In this document: positions 14,717-19,936 of the stretch, piece by piece
Numbering within the stretch: position 1 is the stretch's first letter
Layout of the letters: each line of letters starts with the position of its first letter
Source of the DNA: Chloroflexota bacterium
Lineage (GTDB): Bacteria > Chloroflexota > Dehalococcoidia > UBA3495
Length of the DNA: 19,936 nt
Assembly (NCBI GenBank): GCA_022563275.1
Contig: JADFNR010000062.1
Location: forward strand, 1-19,936
Direction of reading: 5' to 3'
The notes under the pieces: generated by a model
What the model was told of the DNA's origin: nothing
What the model saw: the letters and a program-made list of their open reading frames with translations, nothing else
The model's database searches: none
Position numbers and translations under genes: made by a program

Positions 14717-17456
14717 TTTCCTCGTTCCCGCCATTCCCTAATGTGAAGTAAATGGTAGCGCCCTTCTCAACCTCGCCTTCCGCCCATATCCTGCCGCCGT
14801 GACGTTGGATTATCCTTCTTGCGGTGGCCAACCCGATGCCGGAACCCTCAAACTCCCCAGTGGGATGCAGGCGTTGAAAGGGCAAGAAAAGCTTGTCGGC
14901 GTACTCCATATCGAACCCGACGCCATCGTCTTTAATAAAGAAAATGGTCTCGCCATCCACTAGTTGCTTTCCGAGTTCGATGCGGGCGGTGGCGTGTTTT
15001 GAGGTGAATTTCCAGGCGTTTCGGACCAGGTTGTCTACCAACACGCCGATCAATCTTTCGTCGCCAACAGCAGCCGCATCACCGGCGATGACAAATTCAA
15101 CCTGACGTTCCGGCTCCGCGTTCCTAAGTTCAGCCGCTTTTTCTTGGACCATCTTCCCCAGGTCCAAGGGCTCTTGGATCAGATCGGCCCGGCCGATCTG
15201 CGACAGGCCCAACAAGTCGTCGATCAGAGTTCCCATCTGATTAGTGGCATTTCGGACCCGCTCCAGATAAGAACGGCCCTCATCTTCCAGCTTGTCGCCA
15301 TATTTCTGCAAGACGGTCTGGCTGAACCCGTTGATACTGCGGAGAGGCCCCCGCAAGTCGTGGGACACCGAATAGGAGAAGGACTCCATCTCGTCCATCG
15401 CTTCCTGAAGCTCCCTGGTCCTGTTAGAAACACGAATCTCAAGAGATTCGTTGAGCGTCCTGATCTCCTGATAAAGCTTGTAATTCGCGAAGGCCCCCGA
15501 AATGTGAGCGCCGATACTGGATGCCACGTCAATGTCCCTATCCGTGTAGCAATCCGGTTCCTCAGAATGAAATATGATAACTCCGATGGCTTTGTCATTT
15601 GAGATAAGGGCAATCCCGATCATGGAACGCAATCCAGCTTTGTCGAAGTCGGCGATGGAAGGATATTCTAGGACCTTCTCCGCACGAGCCGCTCCCTGGA
15701 GCATGACCGGCGTTTGGGATTGGACAATCATTTCAGCCACGCTTCCAGACAGCGGATAATCCGCTCCGGAGGGGATATCCGGGATGGCTGTCCCACTTAT
15801 GTGCACCCGGTGCACCGTACCGCTAGCGACATCGACACTAAGGATCGCGATTCTATCGAACCTTATTAGCACCTTTGCTGAATCGATAAACTGCCCCCAT
15901 ACATCCTCCAGGTCCGTCGATGAAGTGAAGACCCGGCCAATCTCGGCGAGAGCGCCGTTTACTTGGGCCAACTGTGTTATCTCCTGCTCGACACGCAGGC
16001 GGTCTGTGATGTCCAGACCCACCGCTAAGACGCCGATAATCTCTCCGGCGATGTTGCGGCGGGCGGTGCAATTTATCAGTAGCCGTGCCGAATCTTGCGT
16101 AGGGCCCGAAAACTGCAGATAGAGATCGCCAGGCGAGGCATCCGACAACACGGACTGCAGGTGTGATGTGGCGGTAGCCTTGGAGTCATCAGTCATAAAA
16201 TCGACTGCAAGTTGGCCGATTGCATCTTCGTGGGAAGCTCCTGTGATATCTTGCATCACACCGTTCCAGATGTTGATCCGGCCATCGATATCCACCCCGA
16301 ATATTGGGTTGTTGGCGGTATCGATCAACTGTGTCAATTCCCCAGCCAGTGCGCGCTGCACATCCGCTGATTGCAGGCGCTCAAGGGACAACCGCAGCGC
16401 AGCCTGCCGGCCCCTGTACAGCAGGAAGATGACGCCGAAAACAATCGTACTTAATAACAATCCCAAACTGAGGACAAGCACCCACGCGGCTCTGTCCCAC
16501 CACCCTAACCCGTAGCCGGATTGCGCCGTAAAATGAAATTCCCAAATTTCATCCGCGATCTCCACGGTAGTCACCGTATGCAATCCTCGGTTGATCTCGA
16601 TATGCACACTGTTATCCAAGGTGGTGAATAAAATAATTTCAGCGTGGCCGTCAGTGTCTAAAACCGTGATGCCGATGGCGGGGTCGAACGAGCCCGGGAT
16701 CGCGTTGTCGATGAAATCCCCAAAACGGACCACCCCAAGGGCAAACCCCTCCAGCAGGTCCCGTCTCTCCCGGAGCGTGGCAGGAATATCTTTACTTGAG
16801 TAAACAGGGGCGTAGACTAGGAAGGCCAACTGCGTTCCAGTTTCCTGGACCAGGGTGATTGGCTCGGTCACCGCGGTCACACCCGATTCCCAGGCGGTCA
16901 ACAGCGCGGCGGCCCTCGTTTCTTCGGAGGCCAGGTCGAACCCAAGAGCCGCAATGTTGCCGTCAAAGGGAACCAAGTAGGTCACGGGAAAATAATCTTG
17001 GGATTCCGAAGCGGGATGGATATCAAATCCATCCAACCCTTCCTCACGGATACTGGCGATAAACTGGGTTTTCTCAGAAGCTTTGACCCGTGGGATCCAT
17101 TCCAGAGCCTGAATCCCGCCTGCTTCCTCTAAGAATGGTCCGACGAATATAGCGAATTCCTCGCGGGACACAAATTGACTGGCATTGAACAACCCCTGTA
17201 CCGCGCGCAGTTGAGAGATGCTTCGTTGCAGGTCTGATCTGATGCTGTCGATGGCGATTTCTACAACGTCTTCAAGCTGACGTTGGCTATTATCGTGAGC
17301 AGCCGACCGAACGAATAGGGCCGCCACCACGGTAACGGTCACCAGGGCAAGAAAGACCACGGTGATAATCGTTAGATAGGACGAATACCAGTGGTCCGTA
17401 GTTTCACTTCCGATGGGGGCAATCTCTTTAGTCGGTGCACTCATCGTCGCCGCCAT
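14709..17456 (-). CDS. CHASE-PAS-GAF sensor histidine kinase
   Basis: A 915-residue membrane sensor kinase. After one membrane helix (about 28-50) comes an extracytoplasmic CHASE domain (about 75-300; note FVSREEFAIFVGPFL and IQALEWIPRVKASEK), then a second helix (about 325-347). The cytoplasmic part has a PAS domain (about 370-485), a GAF domain (about 505-655), a short coiled coil, and HisKA with His699 in SVSHDLRGPL. The ATPase domain has the N box DNLVRNAWKF (808-817), DDGVGFDM (843-850) and GSGIGLATARR (871-881). CHASE domains bind small ligands such as cytokinin-like molecules or peptides; the ligand here is unknown. It overlaps the downstream single-domain regulator by eight bases. Two to three small membrane proteins lie upstream on the same strand. 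Confidence 0.95.
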   Translation of the reverse strand: MAATMSAPTKEIAPIGSETTDHWYSSYLTIITVVFLALVTVTVVAALFVRSAAHDNSQRQLEDVVEIAIDSIRSDLQRSISQLRAVQGLFNASQFVSREEFAIFVGPFLEEAGGIQALEWIPRVKASEKTQFIASIREEGLDGFDIHPASESQDYFPVTYLVPFDGNIAALGFDLASEETRAAALLTAWESGVTAVTEPITLVQETGTQLAFLVYAPVYSSKDIPATLRERRDLLEGFALGVVRFGDFIDNAIPGSFDPAIGITVLDTDGHAEIILFTTLDNSVHIEINRGLHTVTTVEIADEIWEFHFTAQSGYGLGWWDRAAWVLVLSLGLLLSTIVFGVIFLLYRGRQAALRLSLERLQSADVQRALAGELTQLIDTANNPIFGVDIDGRINIWNGVMQDITGASHEDAIGQLAVDFMTDDSKATATSHLQSVLSDASPGDLYLQFSGPTQDSARLLINCTARRNIAGEIIGVLAVGLDITDRLRVEQEITQLAQVNGALAEIGRVFTSSTDLEDVWGQFIDSAKVLIRFDRIAILSVDVASGTVHRVHISGTAIPDIPSGADYPLSGSVAEMIVQSQTPVMLQGAARAEKVLEYPSIADFDKAGLRSMIGIALISNDKAIGVIIFHSEEPDCYTDRDIDVASSIGAHISGAFANYKLYQEIRTLNESLEIRVSNRTRELQEAMDEMESFSYSVSHDLRGPLRSINGFSQTVLQKYGDKLEDEGRSYLERVRNATNQMGTLIDDLLGLSQIGRADLIQEPLDLGKMVQEKAAELRNAEPERQVEFVIAGDAAAVGDERLIGVLVDNLVRNAWKFTSKHATARIELGKQLVDGETIFFIKDDGVGFDMEYADKLFLPFQRLHPTGEFEGSGIGLATARRIIQRHGGRIWAEGEVEKGATIYFTLGNGGNEENA

Positions 17457-17546
17457 CGCATCTGCTCTCTAAACATCCAATGGGTTTCGCGGGGAAAGAG
17501 CAAACGCAGAGCAATCACAAAAAAATCGTTTCATCCACCGTCTCAT

Positions 17547-17552
17547 ATTATA
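17547..17552 (-). promoter_or_regulatory. Candidate -10 box upstream of the sensor kinase
   Basis: TATAAT on the minus strand inside an AT-rich patch, about 90 bases before the kinase ATG. No good -35 is seen at 16-18 bases, so support is weak. If real, the kinase can be transcribed apart from the small genes upstream. Confidence 0.3.
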
Positions 17553-17611
17553 TATGGCGGTCTGACGTGGTGGTCCGGAGTCACGCTTGCTCATCATGAT
17601 GGACACCGTCC

Positions 17612-17821
17612 CTACGGTACGGCCGGCCGGGAAATTTCGGCGCCGAACCCTATGGGACCCGAACCCGAAGCCGGGTCGATTCCAAGGTCAATCATCGCCA
17701 TCGCCTCGTAAGAGCTGGCCATCGAGATCACCATGAGCCCGATGGAGACGGCTATGATGGTCAACACCATCAATTTAAAAAGATCTCCGATACCCGGTGC
17801 GAGTTGACTCAAGATATCCAT
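17612..17821 (-). CDS. Small single-pass membrane protein of unknown function
   Basis: A 69-residue protein not recognised from any family. I start it at the ATG 17821 (GGAG nearby); a longer frame to 17857 has no better site. It begins MDILSQLAPGIGDLFKLM, then has one hydrophobic helix (VLTIIAVSIGLMVISMA), then a short polar tail ending ISRPAVP. The layout, with Leu-Ala-Pro near the N-terminus, one helix and a short C-terminal tail, resembles the two neighbouring small proteins upstream, but the residues differ too much to be sure of kinship. It lies 155 bases upstream of the kinase on the same strand, so a role with the kinase is possible but unproven. Confidence 0.6.
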   Translation of the reverse strand: MDILSQLAPGIGDLFKLMVLTIIAVSIGLMVISMASSYEAMAMIDLGIDPASGSGPIGFGAEISRPAVP

Positions 17822-17842
17822 GGGTTTCTCCAATCCTGTTTC

Positions 17843-17860
17843 GCGTTGGCGAGCCAACGC
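17843..17860. repeat. 8-bp inverted repeat before the small membrane protein gene
   Basis: GCGTTGGC, two bases, GCCAACGC: an almost gapless palindrome between the stop of the upstream small gene (17887) and the start of the next (17821). It could be an operator or a weak hairpin. Confidence 0.5.
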
Positions 17861-17886
17861 CGTGAGCTTAGTCCCGGCATTTGGAC

Positions 17887-18132
17887 CTAGGGGGCGGGCT
17901 CGACGATGACGTAAGGGGGGGCGGGGATATGCACCGTGGTGGTTTGCAGATCGATTGCCGGAATCGCCTCAGCATCGGCCGCGGCAAAGACGGTTTTGGG
18001 GCCGATTTCGAAGCTTGAGGCCGCCGTGGTGTTCATGATAATGAGGAACATAATCATGGCCAGATAAGCGAAGACCAGCAGCAGTATGGTCTTGTTGCTC
18101 ATCTGTGGTGCTAACAACTTGGAGATATTCAT
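17887..18132 (-). CDS. Small single-pass membrane protein, paralogue of the 18426-18665 gene
   Basis: An 81-residue protein with no family I recognise. It has a short N-terminal segment with LLAPQMSNK, one long hydrophobic helix (about 15-33: TILLLVFAYLAMIMFLIIM) and an extracytoplasmic-type tail that ends APPYVIVEPAP. It matches the protein encoded at 18426-18665 along nearly its whole length: LAPxxSxKxI, VFxYLAM, IM, then PKTV / PQTV, and the same PAPPYVIVEPA-type ending, where the other has PAAPYIIIEPA. The ATG has AGGAGG four bases before it. It sits between a strong hairpin and another small gene, all leading to the sensor kinase. The conserved tail suggests an interaction site; function unknown. 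Confidence 0.75.
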   Translation of the reverse strand: MNISKLLAPQMSNKTILLLVFAYLAMIMFLIIMNTTAASSFEIGPKTVFAAADAEAIPAIDLQTTTVHIPAPPYVIVEPAP

Positions 18133-18182
18133 GGCGCCTCCTGCCCCGTATCGCGTTACAGGCTCACCTTACTGCGGCGCCA

Positions 18183-18232
18183 ATAAACAACACATAAATC
18201 TGGAGCCAAGAGTTATAAACATCGTATAAACA
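18183..18232. repeat. Three direct copies of ATAAACA upstream of the 17887-18132 gene
   Basis: Identical 7-mers at 18183-18189, 18215-18221 and 18226-18232 (TGTTTAT on the coding strand of the gene). The last two are 11 bases apart, one helical turn. They may be binding sites for a regulator, or simply AT-rich chance. Confidence 0.35.
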
Positions 18233-18327
18233 AACTGGAATGGATCAGACCACGATCTAGCCCTGGCCAGTGCGCGGGTCAGGCTGTGTCTTTTGCTTTT
18301 CCCTTGGTTCCCGGCATGCCGACGCAG

Positions 18328-18363
18328 AAGCGCCCCGTCCTTCGGCTGAAGGACGGGGCGCTT
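18328..18363 (-). terminator. Strong hairpin after the 18426-18665 gene
   Basis: A perfect 16-bp stem with a four-base loop (18344-18347, GGCT). It lies about 60 bases past the stop of the upstream small gene. No long U-run follows in either direction, so it may be a terminator of reduced strength or an mRNA-end stabiliser. Confidence 0.6.
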
Positions 18364-18425
18364 TCAGGTTCAAGACAGGGTTCTAAGACGATGTACGGAG
18401 TGCCTAAGGTCGAGTTGCTTGAAAT

Positions 18426-18665
18426 CTAGCTGGCGGGCTCGATGATGATGTAAGGGGCGGCGGGGACCTGGACCGAGGGAATCTCTAGCACTACGGTCTG
18501 GACCGAAGCGGAGACCGTCTGGGGGCGCAGGTCCAGGGAAGCCGCTGACTGGAAGGGATTGGCGGTCATGATCAAGATGACCGTGACCATGGCCAGGTAA
18601 CCGAAGACCATCATGGTGATTGCTTTGCCGCTGAAGTGAGGGGCCAAAAACATCGAGCGTTTCAT
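18426..18665 (-). CDS. Small single-pass membrane protein, paralogue of the 17887-18132 gene
   Basis: A 79-residue protein (MKRSMFLAPHF start) of unknown function. One hydrophobic helix (about 15-34: AITMMVFGYLAMVTVILIM) is followed by a tail ending PAAPYIIIEPAS. It is clearly homologous to the next gene downstream, with the same order LAP-helix-P(K/Q)TV-PAxPYxIxEPA. I chose the ATG at 18665 because it aligns with the paralogue's start and has AAAGGA upstream. An in-frame ATG at 18722 with GGAGAG would add 19 polar residues (98 in total), so the start is not settled. The hairpin at 18328-18363 separates it from the paralogue, so the two may be transcribed separately. Confidence 0.75.
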   Translation of the reverse strand: MKRSMFLAPHFSGKAITMMVFGYLAMVTVILIMTANPFQSAASLDLRPQTVSASVQTVVLEIPSVQVPAAPYIIIEPAS

Positions 18666-19101
18666 GTCGTTTCCTTTGCTGTTCTGGTTGCGGTTCATCT
18701 GGATGTTCGTTTGAGTTGTCATGGTTGCTCTCCGTCCGTTTCGTCTTAGCAACACTTTAGGCCTGGGTAGTAGGGCCGCACATGCCGGAGGTCACGCATT
18801 TTTGGAAAGTGGAAAAAACCCGGTTGACGGGGGTCATATAGGTAGTGCTACCTATATGGATTCGTGCCTGAAAGGGGTGATTTAGACGGTAAAACAGAGG
18901 TAAATGAACGGATATCTAGGGTCAGTGGTTAGTTTGGATGTGTGGCGGAATGTTGACCGGCTGGGCCGCGAACCGGGGCTGAACCCTGCCGGGGATAGGG
19001 CCTCCGCCCAATGGCCTTAAACGCCAAGAGTTCGGGTAATATAGGGTGTCTACAAGGACGGCAAGCGCAATGCCCCTATCTATGAAGGAGAAGACCCGGC
19101 C
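18666..19101. other. Divergent intergenic region with a large palindrome
   Basis: About 435 bases between the leftward small gene and the rightward CoA transferase. It holds the 24-base palindrome at 18835-18858 and a TTGACG (18824-18829) near it. The frame just before the CoA transferase ATG (19045-19101) is open and reads like protein (YKDGKRNAPIYEGEDPA), but a TAG at 19042-19044 closes it and there is no start codon in it. No RNA gene seen. Confidence 0.55.
18835..18858. promoter_or_regulatory. Perfect palindrome with 11-bp arms, candidate operator
   Basis: CATATAGGTAG (18835-18845), two central bases TG, then the exact complement CTACCTATATG (18848-18858). It lies in the divergent intergenic region, close to a TTGACG (18824-18829). 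Such a long perfect, AT-rich-ended palindrome suits a dimeric repressor of the GntR, PadR or MarR type, but no matching regulator gene is in the window. Confidence 0.55.
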
Positions 19102-19936
19102 ATGACCAACGAGATCTTAAGCACTCTTTTGCCATTCGCGGGTTGGGATGACGAACGTGCCCAAGAGGTGAAGATAACCGGCGGCAACGATCCCATATTG
19201 CCCACTCCGTTCCGCATCGGCGAGTCCAGCGCCGCCGCGCTGGGGGCCCTCGGACTCGCCGTCTCCGATCTTTGGGAGTCCCGCACCGGACGCCGCCAGG
19301 AGGTTGCCGTCGATACCCGCCGGGCTACTGCCTCGTTACGCAGCGGGAAATACATGCACATGGACGGGGCCGGAGTATCCACGGAGCGCAACCCGGTGAT
19401 GGGCGTGTATCCGGCCAAGGACGGCCGCTGGAGCTATCTCCACTGCAACTTCCCCAACCACCGCGCCGCCGCACTCAGCGTGCTGGGCGTGGCCGAAGAC
19501 CGCGAAGCGGTGACCAAGGCGGTGGCCAAATGGGACGCCCTGGAGCTTGAAGAAGCGATCATCGACGCCAAGGGCGCCGGAGGGATGGTGCGCACCATGG
19601 AGGAATGGGCCAAGCACCCGCAGGCCGCCGCCATCGCCTCCCTGCCGTTGCTGGAGATCGTCAAGATAGGCGACAGTCCTCCGGAGAAATTGCCTGAGGG
19701 TGACCGGCCCCTGTCCGGCGTCCGGGTCCTCGACCTGACGCGGGTCCTCGCCGGGCCGACCTGCGCGCGAAGCCTGGCCGAGCACGGCGCGGATGTCATG
19801 AAGATAACTGGGGCGCACCTGCCCAATCTCGGCTACCAGGAATACGACACCGGCCACGGCAAGCTCAACGCTCAACTGGACCTGCGTGAGGATAAAGACC
19901 TGGAAACCTTGCGCGGGTTGGTCCGCCAGACGGATA
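19102..19936 (+). CDS. CoA transferase family III (CaiB/BaiF), N-terminal part, cut by window edge
   Basis: A CaiB/BaiF family enzyme, which moves CoA between carboxylic acids. The first 278 residues are visible; the gene runs off the right edge. The usual opening of the family, RVLDLTRVLAGPTCARSLAEHGADVMKI, does not appear until about residue 210. The first ~200 residues themselves resemble a CoA-transferase segment (GALGLAVSDLWESRTGRRQEVAVDTRRA), so the protein probably carries a second, incomplete CaiB-type half at its N-terminus. The start ATG has AAGGAG 11 bases upstream. The catalytic Asp of the second unit lies beyond the window. Substrate unknown. Confidence 0.85.
   Translation, partial: MTNEILSTLLPFAGWDDERAQEVKITGGNDPILPTPFRIGESSAAALGALGLAVSDLWESRTGRRQEVAVDTRRATASLRSGKYMHMDGAGVSTERNPVMGVYPAKDGRWSYLHCNFPNHRAAALSVLGVAEDREAVTKAVAKWDALELEEAIIDAKGAGGMVRTMEEWAKHPQAAAIASLPLLEIVKIGDSPPEKLPEGDRPLSGVRVLDLTRVLAGPTCARSLAEHGADVMKITGAHLPNLGYQEYDTGHGKLNAQLDLREDKDLETLRGLVRQTD

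Noticed and set aside
17592..17601. Palindrome CATCATGATG
   Set aside because: Short and likely by chance; no promoter element is placed around it.
19336..19875. Antisense 179-residue frame
   Set aside because: Shadow of the CoA transferase, whose sense frame carries the family motifs.
1..19936. CRISPR array, tRNA, rRNA or insertion sequence
   Set aside because: No regularly spaced repeats, cloverleaf, ribosomal sequence or transposase motif was seen. The integrase-like domain at 10584 lacks a recombinase catalytic domain, so it does not mark a mobile element.

Overview
The window looks like chromosomal DNA of a free-living bacterium that is moderately GC-rich by eye. My best guess is Chloroflexota, perhaps a marine SAR202/Dehalococcoidia-type lineage. 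This rests on gene content only: one-polypeptide AccD-AccA carboxyltransferase, CaiB/BaiF CoA transferase, TRAP carboxylate transporter, dienelactone hydrolase and quinone oxidoreductase. No 16S or other phylogenetic marker is present. Several genes seem to start with TTG or GTG behind strong Shine-Dalgarno sites.

Layout. Positions 1-1043 (-) hold the start of a TRAP large permease and the complete small permease. Positions 1534-1947 (-) hold a decayed MFS C-terminus. Positions 2044-2766 (-) encode a dienelactone hydrolase. Positions 3261-5096 (+) encode the fused AccDA. Positions 5173-6417 (-) carry a probable Fe-S assembly pair: a MIP18/SufT-like protein followed by an Mrp-type ATPase that lacks the usual CxxC, behind a well-formed promoter with a palindrome in its spacer. 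Positions 6552-7520 (-) encode a quinone oxidoreductase. Positions 7733-10021 (-) encode a 762-residue protein with phosphoenolpyruvate carboxykinase-like motifs. Positions 10584-11414 (+) encode a fusion of a tyrosine-recombinase-type core-binding domain to a GreA-like domain. Two hairpin terminators separate it from 11608-12069 (-), a peroxiredoxin with an in-frame TGA exactly at the peroxidatic cysteine, which I interpret as a selenoprotein. Positions 12293-13288 (+) encode a metallo-beta-lactamase-fold exonuclease-like protein. Positions 13522-14217 (+) encode an OmpR-type response regulator. It converges on a (-) signalling block (14273-18665): two or three small single-pass membrane proteins, a CHASE-PAS-GAF histidine kinase and a translationally coupled CheY-like regulator. 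The window ends inside a CoA transferase family III gene (19102 onward, +).

How the genes may work together. Most enzymes fit uptake and breakdown of organic acids or aromatic-derived compounds with CoA-linked metabolism (TRAP uptake, dienelactone hydrolase, CoA transferase, carboxyltransferase). The peroxiredoxin is probably a peroxide defence enzyme, and if Sec is used the cell must carry SelA/B/C/D elsewhere. The kinase, its coupled CheY-like regulator and the small membrane proteins look like one sensory locus, possibly also served by the convergent OmpR-type regulator. The most notable items are the probable Sec peroxiredoxin, the integrase-domain/GreA fusion, the giant PEPCK-like protein and the paralogous small membrane proteins beside the kinase.
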